This document shows, piece by piece, positions 40,670-52,069 of a DNA stretch of 64,000 nt; the first letter of the stretch is position 1, and each line of letters begins with the position of its first letter. Location of the stretch: assembly GCF_018448495.1 (NCBI RefSeq), contig NZ_CP049902.1, positions 1,550,001-1,614,000 of the forward strand, read 5' to 3'. Made by a program: the position numbers and the translations under genes. The stretch comes from Psychrobacter sp. WY6. GTDB lineage: Bacteria; Pseudomonadota; Gammaproteobacteria; Pseudomonadales; Moraxellaceae. The notes under the pieces are model-generated. The model ran no database searches. It was given only the letters and a program-made list of their open reading frames with translations, and was not told the origin of the DNA.

Positions 40670-42929
40670 ATGAATAATATGGATTCAAAAGACCTATCAA
40701 CGTCTACGGGCGAAAAAAACAATGACGACATCGATTTAATGGCGCTGGCTTTAGTATTGTTACGTGGTTGGAAAATTATTGCTCTCATGGCGATATTGGG
40801 GCTTTTACTAGGGCTTTTGTATACCCGCTATGTGAATCCCATCTATAAATCAGATGCGCTGATACAGATTGAAGAAAATACTCAAGGAATAGAGGCGCTT
40901 GGTGAGAGTATCTCAGAGTTGGTTGGTGCAGAAGTTAGCAAAGCGGAGACAGAAGCAGAGCTGATACGATCACGTATGATATTGGAGCCGGTGGTTGAGC
41001 TATTGCACCTACGCATTAAGCTAACAGATCCCAATATTGGTCATCTTGATAGAATAAAAAGCAATCGTACTTACACGCAATTAAACACACCGGATGATGT
41101 GTCACTTGATACCGAAAATGGCATAGTAAAAGTCCGCCAATTTGATGTATCACCAGCGTACTTGAACCAACCTTTTACACTAACAAAATCTGCTACAGGG
41201 TTTGTTTTGAGCAATGGGTTTGATGAATTTAAAGGTCAGCTTGGTCAGGCGCATCAGTTCAAAGGGTTGGACGGTCAGATTAATATTACTGTCACAGAGT
41301 TACCTGCTGATGGTTACCCAATTAATATTAGTAAGCAGACGATAAAGGCTGCGACTGACGCTATCAACGGCGCCTTATCCGTTGAAGAAAAAGGTCAAAA
41401 AACGGGGATTATTCAGCTGTCGATGACGGGTCCCAACCAAGAGCAAATCACGACTATACTCAATCAGATTGTCCAATCCTACGTCGATCAAAACCAATCT
41501 CGTGGCTCTGAAGAAACGACCAAAACACTTGCCTTTATGGAAACGCAGATACCTCTATTAAAAGAAAAATTAGAGACTTCTGAAGCACTGTTTAATGACT
41601 TTCGTAAAAAATGGCACGATTGATGTGGGTAAAGAAGCTGAATTGTTATTGAATGAGAAGTCGCGCATTGAGGAGCAGCTCAATGAGCTTAGACTCAAAA
41701 AAGCAGACCTAACTACTTATTACACCGAAGAACATCCACTGGTCATTCAAATTAATGAACAGCTCAAAGTGCTGAATAATAGAATAAGAGAGATAGACAA
41801 TACCATTGCAGGTCTCCCTGAAATACAGCGAGAGTTTTTAAAGCTGTCAGAAGATACCGCCATCAATCGAGAAATCTATCTGACGCTGCTCAAAAACTAT
41901 GAGCAACTTAAAATCGTCAAGGCTGGTCAAATCGGCTATGCCCGTATTATCGATTCACCGACCAGCACCTTTAATGCCATTGCACCAAATAAACTACAAA
42001 TCCTGATGCTGACCACATTGATAGGCATGATGTTTGGGGTGATGATGGTGCTCTTGAAGAACCTTGTTAGAAATGTCGTAAAAGATCCAGAGCATTTAGA
42101 GGTCACAACGGGCATCCCTGTCATCGCAACGATTCCACGCTCACCCTTACTGTCGAGGTTGAGTAAAAAGAAGAATACCACCCCTCGCATGCTCGCTCAT
42201 GTTGATCACAGTAGTTTGAGTTATGAGGCGATCAAAAGCTTAAGAACCAATTTGATGTTTGGTATGCCAATGGGGACAGCGGTCGGGCAGCCCGCGCAAG
42301 TCATATTGATTACTGGGGAGAGCCCTGGTGTGGGCAAGTCGTTTATCGCTGCCAATTTATCAGAGGTATTTGCCCAGCTCAACAAAAAAGTCTTGGTCAT
42401 AGATGGTGACATGCGCTTAGGTGAGCTGCATAAAATGTTTAATATGAGCCAACATGATGGTCTTGCCGATTATTTGTTGCAGGATAAAAAGCATTTTTCT
42501 CCGATTGATGGTACTCGATCAGACAGTGAGGTTCCTAGCTTAGGGGTCGAAAGCTTTATTCACCCCACTGGTATGGAGTTGATTGATTTCATACCGCGCG
42601 GACGGCAACCGCATAATCCCACCTCCTTATTGATGGGCGAAAAATTCAATCATTTGATGGCAGAATTAAAAACTCAATACGATTATATTGTCATCGACTC
42701 ACCCCCGATATTGGCGGCGTCAGATGCTATGGTACTTGCGCAACATGCAGACAAAGTACTCATCGTTACGAAGTTTAATCATTCAATAGAAGGGCAGCTG
42801 GTTTATGCGATCAAGCAAATGAATAAAGCCAATGTACAAGTAGATGGCATTATTCTCAATGATGTACAGCAGGGTCTTATGGATAAATATAGCTACCATT
42901 ATCATTATGCCTATGGAGATAACCGCTAG
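40670..42929 (+). CDS. wzc: Capsule tyrosine-protein kinase Wzc (frameshifted)
   Basis: An inner-membrane BY-kinase controlling chain length and export. The N-terminal Wzz domain has two membrane helices (IIALMAILGLLLGLLYTRY and ILMLTTLIGMMFGVMMVLL) around a coiled-coil periplasmic part. The cytoplasmic kinase has Walker A GESPGVGKSFIAANLS, Walker A' VLVIDGDMR and Walker B YDYIVIDSPP. The C-terminal cluster YSYHYHYAYG supplies autophosphorylation tyrosines. The frame breaks near 41611, where FNDFRKKNGTIDVG is recovered. About 753 residues. TTG 40664 is a less likely start. Confidence 0.93.
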
Positions 42930-42978
42930 TTTGCGTGGTTGTCGCTCATAAGCAAACCAACTTAATTGGGTGGATATT

Positions 42979-44979
42979 ATGTTTATAAAAACAGAGTCAA
43001 ACAATGCTTATCAATCGTCCAGTGGTTTTAATCAATGGTCGAAGCGTATGGCTCTGTATTTATTGTCATTACCACGCCTGACTAAAAGTACCCTCTTATT
43101 TAGTATAGATTTTGCCATGTCGATCTTTTGCCTATTATTGGCATTGATGCTACGACAAGGGTATATGGCCTCTCATATCAGTCTTGCAGCATTGGCTTTT
43201 TATGCATTCGTGCCGGTTGCTAGCTTATATCTTATTGGTTTTTATCGCAGCGCCTCTCGAGGGTTTTTTGATGCAGTGATGGGTCGTGTGCTGCAACTGT
43301 TTTTTTTACTTATTATTGTTTATCAAGTCATCATTTATTTGAGCCCATCAGCGACAATACCGCGCTCAGCCCCCGTTATATTTTTATTTCTATTTTTTAT
43401 TTGGCTGTGGAATAGTAGGCTCATGATCCGCGCGTTACTGAAACGTCTACAGGGTGCAGGTCAAAGCCGTCGTCCAGATGCCTGTTGTGACAACGTGATT
43501 ATCTATGGTGCAGGAGAAGCTGGTCGAGAGTTGCTAGAAAGTTTGAGGCATTCTTATCAGTACAATGTGGTGGCATATATCGATGATGATCCGCAGCTTA
43601 CTGGGGCTTATTTACATGGCAAACAAAATATGCGGCTCACGCGCTTCCGTGGTTGATAGAAAAACTCAATGTGGCGCAGGTGATTTTAGCCATGCCCTCT
43701 ATGAGCCGTGCTCGTAAAAAACAGATTATGGACAGTCTGTCAGGTATCTCCGTTAAGATAAAAGACTTGCCAAGCTTACGTGAGCTTGCTGATGAGATAG
43801 TAACCGTCAGTCATATACGACCCGTTGACATACTAGATGTGCTCGAACGAGAAACGGTCGAACCTGTTGCGGAGTTGCTACAAAAAAATATCACGGGCAA
43901 AAATGTTCTCGTTACCGGGGCAGGTGGTTCAATCGGTAGTGAGCTGTGTCGGCAAATCATCAAAAAAGCCTAAATGCTTGGTGCTATATGAACAGTCTGA
44001 GTATGCTTTATACACTATAGATCAAGAACTTGGTAATCTAAAAACAGCGAATGCTGATTATCAAAATATTGAGATTATTAGCATTATCGGCAGTGTCAGT
44101 AACGAAAAAAAATTAATCAATATATTCGAAAAAAACCATATAAAAACGATTTATCACGCTGCAGCCTATAAGCATGTGCCTATTGTTGAGTCCAATCCCT
44201 TTGAGGGCACCATCAATAATACCAAAGGCACCTACCATTGTGCCCGTGCTGCGATACAGGCTCGCGTTGAGACTTTTGTGCTGATTTCTACTGACAAAGC
44301 CGTGCGACCTACCAATGTCATGGGAGCGTCCAAACGCTTGGCTGAGTTGGTCTGCCAAGGATTGAGCCAAAGTAACAGTCAGACTTGTTTTAGCATGGTG
44401 CGTTTTGGCAATGTTTTAGGGTCATCAGGCTCTGTGGTGCCGTTATTTACCAAACAGATTGAGCAAGGAGGTCCGATCACCATCACTCATCCAGACATCA
44501 CACGCTATTTTATGACGATTCCAGAAGCGGCCAGTTTGGTTATTCAGGCAGGTGCGATGGCATTCGGTGGTGAAGTGTTTGTGCTTGATATGGGCGCGCC
44601 CGTCAAAATTGTTGATCTGGCAAAACGTATGATTCGTTTGACAGGTTGTGAGCTAAAAGATGATAGCAATCCCAATGGCGATATCGAAATCGTATTTACT
44701 GGCTTGAGACCGGGTGAAAAGCTCTACGAGGAGTTAATCATTGGTGAAGACAATATCGAACCTACTTTTCATCCATTGATTATGCAAGCAATGGAGCACA
44801 GCTTTCCTTTGCAAGATATCGAAAATATTTTATTTGAATTTGCAGAAAAAGCAAAGCAGCAGGATGTGGTCTGGCTAAAAACACAGTTTAAGTTTTTTGT
44901 CGAAGGTTACCGAGAAGGGTCTGATAAAGATGGCGAGGTAGAGAAAGTAGATACCACACTGACAGATGAAATGGGTTAA
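42979..44979 (+). CDS. Membrane-bound UDP-GlcNAc 4,6-dehydratase, PglF/WbpM type (frameshifted)
   Basis: About 667 residues. The N-terminal half has four membrane helices and a first Rossmann domain (IIYGAGEAGRELLESL). The catalytic SDR half has the cofactor loop VTGAGGSIGSELCRQI and the active site STDKAVRPTNVMGASKR, in which Met replaces Tyr of the usual YxxxK, as in WbpM-type enzymes. Breaks occur near 43648 and 43965. It makes the 4-keto-6-deoxy sugar nucleotide for N-acetylbacillosamine-like sugars, to be used by the aminotransferase and sugar transferase at the end of the cluster. GTG 42970 is an alternative start. Confidence 0.9.
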
Positions 44980-45045
44980 TAGAGAGAGGCGCGCTGTCAT
45001 AAATTCCTTACAAGTTCTGTGAGTCACTAAATTGGACAATATGTC

Positions 45046-46362
45046 ATGAGCTCTGGAGTATTTTCATCGATACAGAGCACAATAAACAGGTTGAAAACCA
45101 GTCACTTTGTGCGAGATGTGGTCATGGTCGGTGGCGGGATTGCTGCTGGACAGGCCATCGCCATGATTTTTATGCCATTTCTTACCAGACTATATAGACC
45201 TGAGGATTTCGGTATCGCTGCTGCCTTTACTGCTATCGTCAGCATTATTACGCCGATTGCCACTATGGGCTATGCCAATGCAATCGTGATGCCTGACAGT
45301 GATGAGGATGCTGCGGCCATTGCCCGATTGTCCATATTGCTCAGTGTGGTTATAGCTGTCCTCTCATTCATTGTTGTCTATGTCGGCAAGTTTTATTTGG
45401 CAAGTTGGATGGGTATGGAAAGCACGCCAAACATGCTATATCTCATACCATTAACGCTATTAGTCGGTGCTTTTCTTTCTGTCGCTGATCAGTCTGCTAT
45501 TAGAGTGGGCTTATTTAAAGCGAAAGCTCGGGCTTATGTGGAAAGCAAGCTTGTGACAGATAGTAGTAAGCTGATAGGCGGTATGCTAGCACCTTCAGGG
45601 ATGTTGCTTATTTTATTGACGATAGCAGGGCAGCTCACAAACTTTATCATGCAGATGCTTCGTGTACCTAGAGTAGGTGTATTAAATGTGCGTCATTGGT
45701 TTGGTACTAAGGGTGTTCGACATGCCGCCATATCGCAGCGTGATTTTGCGATATATCGTATGCCACAAAGTATCCTGAATGCGGCTTCAGTGGGGTTGCC
45801 AACTATCTTGTTAGCATCACTATTTAGTGCCTCTTCTGCAGGGCAGTATTCGTTGGCTGTCCTTGTGCTTGGTGCACCCGCGATGCTGTTAGGTCAGGCG
45901 GTTGGAGAGGTTTTCTATCCTAAAATTACGCGTGCCATCACAGCAAATTCACCTGAGGCTTATCAATTTTTATTAAAAGTGACGTTGATTTTATTGGTGG
46001 TTGGTATTGTGCCATTCGGTACGGTGTTCGTTTTTGGTGATTATCTTTTTTCTTTAGTGTTCGGTGTAGAGTGGGCATTGGCAGGTAGTTATTCGCAGTG
46101 GCTGTCTATTTGGCTTTTGACCAGTTTAGTGTCTGGTGCGAGTACTGCGGCATTGCCAGCATTGCGTTTACAGCGATTTCTTTTGATTAGAGAAGTGTTT
46201 GCAGTGGTATTTCGTGCTGCAGCGCTGTATGTAGGTTTTGACGTTTTTGAGTCAGATATGATAGCCATTGCCCTTTTCTCATTTGTTGGGGTTTTGCTCA
46301 GTTTATCTATCATTTATGTTGCTTTTCGGCGTCTTGTTCATATCGATGAAGTGGAGCAGTAG
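45046..46362 (+). CDS. wzx: Oligosaccharide repeat-unit flippase, Wzx type
   Basis: Intact, 438 residues and about 12 membrane helices. The N-terminus (VMVGGGIAAGQAIAMIFMPF, then LTRLYRPEDFGIAAAFTAIV) is typical of the polysaccharide-synthesis flippase family. It is expected to turn lipid-linked repeat units to the periplasmic face for the polymerase encoded at 52070. No indels are visible. Confidence 0.9.
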   Translation: MSSGVFSSIQSTINRLKTSHFVRDVVMVGGGIAAGQAIAMIFMPFLTRLYRPEDFGIAAAFTAIVSIITPIATMGYANAIVMPDSDEDAAAIARLSILLSVVIAVLSFIVVYVGKFYLASWMGMESTPNMLYLIPLTLLVGAFLSVADQSAIRVGLFKAKARAYVESKLVTDSSKLIGGMLAPSGMLLILLTIAGQLTNFIMQMLRVPRVGVLNVRHWFGTKGVRHAAISQRDFAIYRMPQSILNAASVGLPTILLASLFSASSAGQYSLAVLVLGAPAMLLGQAVGEVFYPKITRAITANSPEAYQFLLKVTLILLVVGIVPFGTVFVFGDYLFSLVFGVEWALAGSYSQWLSIWLLTSLVSGASTAALPALRLQRFLLIREVFAVVFRAAALYVGFDVFESDMIAIALFSFVGVLLSLSIIYVAFRRLVHIDEVEQ

Positions 46363-46398
46363 GTATGTTTTTTGACTGCTTTGAATGTCATAAAGGAT

Positions 46399-47475
46399 AT
46401 GTATGAGAAGTCTCAACTTGAGAGGCTCACTATGATTTCAGTCATTATCGCTGCATTTAATGCCGCTGCTACTATTGATCGTTGTATTAATAGTATTGAC
46501 GTTGCGAAAAAGAATCACGACATTGAACTGATAGTCATTGACGATGGTTCTAAAGATCATACTGCTAGCCTATTGCATAGCTGGGCAAGTACTAGGTCAT
46601 GGATTACGGTGAAATATCAAAAAAATGGTGGCGTGGCAGAGGCTCGTAATACTGGGCTCGATATCGCAACCGGCAATTACATCGTTTTTATAGATGCGGA
46701 TGACACCATTGATGATTGGTATTTTGATTTTGTTTTTGAACAAGCTGTAGATCGAGATGTCGAGATGTTGGCATTTGGTCATAAACGCATGATGCTGGAT
46801 GGTTCTGTTATTAAGCGTCCTAATAGTGCGGCAGAATACTCACGGCAAGATATCGAAACGCTACAACTGAGAGTGACAGAGAATAGACATATATATTGGT
46901 ATGCCTGTACCAAGGTGTATAGAAAAAATTTAATTGCAGAGCTGCGTTTCGATAGCGACGTCAAATTTGGTGAGGATGGTATTTTTAATATCGCATGTCT
47001 AAGCAAAGCGAATCGTTTATCGGTGCTGCCAGACTGTCCATACAACTACTATGAAAATGCGACCTCGATAACAAGCTCACAATATAAATCAGGGCTTTTG
47101 GAGTCCATTGAAGCGGACTATACAGCCAGAGTCAGGATACATGATTGGTCGATCAGTGCTACTGAAAAGCAAGTGCTATTATCGGACTTTGCTCGTAGTT
47201 ATGTTGAGCATATGCTGCCATATTTACTTAATAATTTGGCACATATCGATATGAAAAAGCGTCGTGCAGAGTTAATAAAAACGACAGTCTTTCGTTTATC
47301 AGAACTGTTTGCCGCATTATTATCAACGACATCCAGCACGCGGCATTCGTGTATTGATTTTATGTTTTTCACGGCGCTGGTATGTTATGACGCTGGTTTT
47401 TCTTCAACTGTCTTGGTCGAAAGCAAAGGTGAAAAAATATGCTTAATATTGTTTGCCTCAGCCTTTACGCAGTGA
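46399..47475 (+). CDS. Family 2 glycosyltransferase
   Basis: A cytoplasmic GT-A enzyme. The N-terminal block is ISVIIAAFNAAATIDRCI, followed by IELIVIDDGSKDHT, GGVAEARNTGLD and the metal-binding IVFIDADDTIDDWYF. The open frame could start at TTG 46372. ATG 46399 has AAAGG just before it, and ATG 46432 begins exactly at the domain. The last 25 residues overlap the next gene and may be altered by an indel near 47440. The acceptor and sugar are unknown. Confidence 0.87.
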   Translation: MYEKSQLERLTMISVIIAAFNAAATIDRCINSIDVAKKNHDIELIVIDDGSKDHTASLLHSWASTRSWITVKYQKNGGVAEARNTGLDIATGNYIVFIDADDTIDDWYFDFVFEQAVDRDVEMLAFGHKRMMLDGSVIKRPNSAAEYSRQDIETLQLRVTENRHIYWYACTKVYRKNLIAELRFDSDVKFGEDGIFNIACLSKANRLSVLPDCPYNYYENATSITSSQYKSGLLESIEADYTARVRIHDWSISATEKQVLLSDFARSYVEHMLPYLLNNLAHIDMKKRRAELIKTTVFRLSELFAALLSTTSSTRHSCIDFMFFTALVCYDAGFSSTVLVESKGEKICLILFASAFTQ

Positions 47476-48625
47476 CGAGAAGGGTCAAAAGCGCTGTTGT
47501 TTGCTGCAACAGACAACAGCTAGTGGGCAAATGACTGAGAAGGCATTGTGGTTTGTATATCCAGCGAACTTGCCAATGCCAGAAGACGATGATTGTGATG
47601 CTTATTTACTGGCCACATTATTGCCCGCGATGCAGATGCGAGCAGCCATTCATGTGCATGGTAGCGTGTCGCATGAGCTATTAGCCAACCTGACAGAGCT
47701 ACAGTATGTTTGGAATAAGTGGTTGCCAGAGCGTTATTTTTTGATTGATATACAAGTTGATCGTATTAGAGAGAGCGACGTACAAGTAGATGGTGCGATT
47801 GCTGCATTTTCTGGTGGCGTTGATGCTCAGTTTACCGCTTATCGTCATGCGACAGGCAGAGCAGGATACGCCACACGAAATATTAAAGCAGGGGTTTTTG
47901 TGCATGGCTTTGATATACCTTTAGAGGATACAAAAGGCTTTGCCAGTGCAGCAAAAACAGCGACAAAAGTACTTGCAGATATCAATATCGATTTGGTCAT
48001 TGTGAAAACAAATATTCGAGGACTTTGGGACATCAACTGGGAAGACTATCATGCTGCTGCTATCGCTTCGGTCTTATGTGGCTTAAAACGATATGCAGGA
48101 ATTGGGCTCATTGGTAGTGGTGATTCTTATGATGTATTGATTAGTCCTTGGGGCTCACACCCAATCACTGACCCGCTGCTAAGTTCTGGCGACTTTAGAC
48201 TCATTCATGATGGTGCAGGCTTTAGTCGTTCAGAGAAGCTTCAAACTCTTTCAGCATGGCCCTTGGGTATTGAAGGCCTGCGTTTCTGTTGGGCGGGTGA
48301 TCAAAATGATAGCAACTGTGGTCGCTGTGAGAAATGTGTTAGGACGCGTCTCAATTTTTTGGTTGCAGGTATAGATAACCCTCAATGTTTTAGCGAGCCT
48401 ATTGACTCATCACTCTTTAAAAATATGATTTTAAAAAACGAAATAGTACGTATAGATTGGCGTTTTATTCGCCATGAAATGCTCAAAACGGGCAGGGGTG
48501 TTGAATGGCTTCCACAGATTGAAAAAGTGCTCAAACGTAAACCGCCTCCTAACTTGAATAGATTGTTTCCTGTTGGCTCAAGGCGTCGTATGTGGGTGAA
48601 GAAGCTGTTGATGAGAAACGAATAA
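47453..48625 (+). CDS. PP-loop (ATP pyrophosphatase-like) protein of polysaccharide clusters
   Basis: About 390 residues. An ATP-pyrophosphatase-type loop AAFSGGVDAQFTAYRHA is near residue 110. Further blocks: FVHGFDIPLEDTKGF, WEDYHAAAIASVL, SPWGSHPITDPLLSS, FSRSEKLQTLS and the four-cysteine region NCGRCEKCVRTRL. I recognise this as a type of uncharacterised protein found in exopolysaccharide clusters. The canonical SGGxDS reads SGGVDA. TTG 47453 is the only start in the frame. ATG 47439 one frame away (MLNIVCL) is a better start if an indel lies between. Its role is unknown, possibly adenylation-dependent amidation or thiolation. Confidence 0.75.
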   Translation: MPQPLRSDEKGQKRCCLLQQTTASGQMTEKALWFVYPANLPMPEDDDCDAYLLATLLPAMQMRAAIHVHGSVSHELLANLTELQYVWNKWLPERYFLIDIQVDRIRESDVQVDGAIAAFSGGVDAQFTAYRHATGRAGYATRNIKAGVFVHGFDIPLEDTKGFASAAKTATKVLADINIDLVIVKTNIRGLWDINWEDYHAAAIASVLCGLKRYAGIGLIGSGDSYDVLISPWGSHPITDPLLSSGDFRLIHDGAGFSRSEKLQTLSAWPLGIEGLRFCWAGDQNDSNCGRCEKCVRTRLNFLVAGIDNPQCFSEPIDSSLFKNMILKNEIVRIDWRFIRHEMLKTGRGVEWLPQIEKVLKRKPPPNLNRLFPVGSRRRMWVKKLLMRNE

Positions 48626-48638
48626 GGGAGCATTAAAA

Positions 48639-49720
48639 ATGAATATTGCTGCTATAAAAAAGCTCATTCCGCTCAGATTAAAAAAACACTTGGCCGCTTA
48701 TATGGGGGCGAGAGGTTTACCGTTACCAACTGGTAAACGGTGCTTTATTTTCTTGCCGCTGACTATGGCAATATTGGTGATATTGCTATTTCTCACGCGC
48801 AAAAGCAGTATTTGCAACGTGTGCTGACGGATTATGATGTTGTTAGTGTGGCTATCAGTCAAACCAGATTTGTGCTCCATTCCATTAAACAGCAAATAAA
48901 AGAGACGGATATTGTCACTATCATTGGCGGCGGTAATATGGGTGGCACCTATCCTGATATTGAGGAGCTGCGCCAATTAGTCATCAAGTCATTTCCTGCC
49001 AATCGTATCGTTTGTTTTCCTCAGACACTAGATTGGAACGACTCTATTCAATCTAAACGTGCCTTGCAGCGTATTGTAAAAGTCTACGCCAAGCATCCAG
49101 ATATACATATTTTTGCCAGAGAGTCGATAACAGCGGCAAAACTCATCGAGCTTTTTGCTAAGTATAGTAATGTGCATATTGGTCTCGTACCAGATATTGT
49201 GATGAGCGCGAATGCCACAGTGCTGGGTACGACAGATTGCTTAGCGCCTTCAGATATTTTGCGCTGCTTACGAGATGACAAAGAAGCCGCATTATCAGCT
49301 GAGCAATACGCCATGATAGACAAAGCCTTGGCAGATACTGGCTATCAGATTAAAAAGACCGACACACACGCTGGTGGTTCGCAACTCGATGAAGCACATT
49401 GCACAAAATTACTGACTGACAAGCTTAATCAATTCCGTGCTGCAAAATTGGTCGTGACTGACCGGCTGCATGGCATGATTTTATGTTTGCTATCGGGTAC
49501 GCCGTGCTTGGTACTCCCGAACGCCAATCATAAGATAAGACAGACGCAGTTGGACTGGTTAGGCGGTCATCCAAGGCTGGTGTTTTTAGAATTGGAAGAG
49601 ATTGCTGATATTGCAACATTCATCGATAGCCTTCTGTCCCTGCCTCACGGTACGATGGATGAGTCTCCAGTTGATATAGCTGAGTATGATGACCTAAAAA
49701 AAGCGCTGGTAGCGATATGA
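48639..49720 (+). CDS. Polysaccharide pyruvyl-transferase family protein (frameshifted)
   Basis: About 360 residues, resembling CsaB/WcaK-type pyruvyl transferases. Blocks: FIFLAADYGNIGDIAISHAQ (recovered by one indel near 48755), TIIGGGNMGGTYPDIEELR, CFPQTLDWN, FARESITAAKLI, GLVPDIVMSA, LVVTDRLHGMILCLLSGTPC and VLPNANHKI. It may add a ketal pyruvate to a sugar of the repeat unit, giving negative charge; related proteins can also transfer glycosyl groups. It ends four bases into the next gene. Confidence 0.82.
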
Positions 49721-50730
49721 CGACTATCGAAACGCCATTAGTAAGTATCATCGTACCAGTGTATAACGTTGCGTCATATATCGATGCTTGCTTGGCATCC
49801 ATCAAGCAGCAGACTTATCAGAATATTGAAATTATCGTTGTAGAAGATTGCTCCACTGATGATTCAAAACAAGTACTTGCGTCACATCTCACAGATGAAC
49901 GCATCAAAGTCATTCAGCATTATGAAAACAGTGGTCTTTCTGCGGCACGTAATACTGGTATCAAGTCTGCGATAGGCGAATACATGATGTTCGTTGATTC
50001 TGATGACATTATAGATACTCGCTTGGTGGCAGCGTGTGTGGATTGTGCGCTCACCAAGAATGCAGAGGTCGTGACGTATGGCTTTACGCCATTCAAAGAT
50101 GGCATCATAGAGACAGATCTGCCGTATCCCGCTAGCAATTTAGCATTTGAGGCAACCGAAATAGACGGCTCATATTTTAGCTTACCGCATTTTGCATGGC
50201 TCAAATTTATTAAATCTAGCGCAGTGCGGTCTGACTCGTTACAGTTCCCAGTGGGTCTGTACTACGAAGACTGGCCTTTTCATTGGCATCTTGGCTTAGC
50301 TACTAATATTAAGTATTACCTGCCCATTGATTTTTATCTATACAGACAGCGTGGCACGTCGATCACAGGGTCAACAGATAAAAAACTATTAGACCTTTTC
50401 GTTATCCACGCAGAAGTCATCAGTTTAGTAGAGGACTATCAAGCGGATGAGGTTAAAAAAACGCTCGCCAATAAAATTAAACAAAGTCATTGGAGTATCC
50501 TTACTCGTATAGATAATGACTATTTAGCAGCTGCAGTAGCACAAGCTAAAAAAGCAGATAAAACGTTACGACTAAAGGGTTATAAGAGCGATTTGACCGT
50601 AAGAAATATGATGATTAGTAATATCGTACGTATGCCGACGCAAGTTGCCTTGCTTATGTTACAGGTGCTTCGTCAAGCGCTAGACAAAAGAGCAAGGGTT
50701 AAAGGTCAAGAGAAAACAGATTCAGAATAG
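49717..50730 (+). CDS. Family 2 glycosyltransferase
   Basis: Intact, 337 residues. GT-A hallmarks: VSIIVPVYNVASYIDACLAS, IEIIVVEDCSTDDS, SGLSAARNTGIKSA and MMFVDSDDIIDTRL. The region KYYLPIDFYLYRQRGTSITG is common to GT2 enzymes of this type. Its start overlaps the upstream stop (ATGA), implying coupled translation. The sugar is unknown. Confidence 0.92.
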   Translation: MTTIETPLVSIIVPVYNVASYIDACLASIKQQTYQNIEIIVVEDCSTDDSKQVLASHLTDERIKVIQHYENSGLSAARNTGIKSAIGEYMMFVDSDDIIDTRLVAACVDCALTKNAEVVTYGFTPFKDGIIETDLPYPASNLAFEATEIDGSYFSLPHFAWLKFIKSSAVRSDSLQFPVGLYYEDWPFHWHLGLATNIKYYLPIDFYLYRQRGTSITGSTDKKLLDLFVIHAEVISLVEDYQADEVKKTLANKIKQSHWSILTRIDNDYLAAAVAQAKKADKTLRLKGYKSDLTVRNMMISNIVRMPTQVALLMLQVLRQALDKRARVKGQEKTDSE

Positions 50731-50776
50731 TTTTGAGAAATACGTTTGGTTTTATGGCTTCTTAATAGGTAAAGAG

Positions 50777-51868
50777 ATGACTATTCAGAGAGTGCTACAC
50801 ATCGTGGGAAAAATGGATCGGGCTGGGGCAGAGACCATGCTCATGAATCTATATCGCCATATAGATCATAGCCAGATTCAGTTTGATTTTATCACTTTTA
50901 CCGACGAGGTCGGTGACTATGATGCTGAGATAATAGCGCTGGGCGGTAGGATTATACCGATTTTAGCGGATCATTCGTTAGCGCGTATGTGGAAGCTTAA
51001 AAACTTCCTTAAACAACATCCTGACTATCAAGTCATTCATGCTCATATGCTATTAAACAATGCTTTTCATCTGCTGGCTGCTAAAGGTGCTGGCGTGCCG
51101 CATCGCATTTCACATTCTCATAGCACCAATAATGGGAAAACCAATATTGTTAAAAAAATATGAACAGTGGGCGTTCATTACCAATCGTAAATTGGCCACG
51201 GATAAAATGAGTTGCGGTGAACAAGCGGCACATTACCTATTTGGCAGCATAAAAGATGTGTGGCTACTGCCCAATGCTGTTGATATACAGCAGATGATGA
51301 CAGTCGCTAACCAATCAAGACAGTATATCGACCAAGAATTTGACGATGAGGGGCTAAAAATCATCCAAGTTGGTCGTCTAAATGAGGTTAAAAACCATCA
51401 GTTTTCTTTAGAGATCGCTGAGCAGTTAAAAAACGTCAAATCGCTTTTACCTTATATATTGTTGGACAAGGTTCATTGGATATGAGGCTCAGGCAACAAG
51501 TAGCAGATAAGTCACTCCTAGATACGGTCAAGTTTTTGGGGATGCGTACGGATATCACAGAATTAATGGCCAGCGCCGACTATATGATCATGCCTTCGTT
51601 GCACGAGGGTTTCCCTGTCGTCTTGGTCGAGAGCCAAACAGTTGGGTTAAAGGCGTTGGTTTCTGACCAAGTATCGCCTGAAGTAGATTTAGGACTTGGA
51701 TTAGTACAGTTTTTACCGATTCACTCAGCCAAGAATTGGGTTGATTGCTTATTAGCGCCTAAACAGCCAAAGCCCAATGAAAAAGACATAACCGCAGCGC
51801 TGAATTTATATGGATTTAGTGCTGCTACCAATGCGCAAATACTAATGCAAAAGTACTTGAGTATGTGA
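50777..51868 (+). CDS. Family 4 glycosyltransferase (frameshifted)
   Basis: About 363 residues in the GT-B fold. The N-terminal block is VLHIVGKMDRAGAETMLMNL, then VIHAHMLLNNAFHLLAA. The C-terminal half includes LKIIQVGRLNEVKNHQFSLE, the region VGQGSLDMRLRQQV (across the second break) and the nucleotide-sugar site SLHEGFPVVLVESQ. Breaks lie near 51160 and 51472. Similar to capsule GT4 enzymes, sugar unknown. Confidence 0.88.
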
Positions 51869-51943
51869 CGGAGTGGTTGCTTCTTATTTATAGTCGTTTC
51901 AAGGTAGTTTGGACGGAATGAGAAAAAAATCGAGGTGGGTAGG

Positions 51944-51971
51944 AAGGCTATAGTTATAAGGCTATAGTTAT
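51944..51971 (+). repeat. Perfect 14-base tandem duplication
   Basis: AAGGCTATAGTTAT occurs at 51944-51957 and again at 51958-51971. A looser pair follows (ACTGGACGGT and ACTAGACGGT). It lies in the 200-base gap before the polymerase gene. Confidence 0.9.
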
Positions 51972-52069
51972 ATAGGTACTGGACGGTAAAAAAGATACTA
52001 GACGGTGTAAACCTGCCATCACATCCGATTTATATAAGATTGACGACATCTACTTTTATAGAGGGTTAA

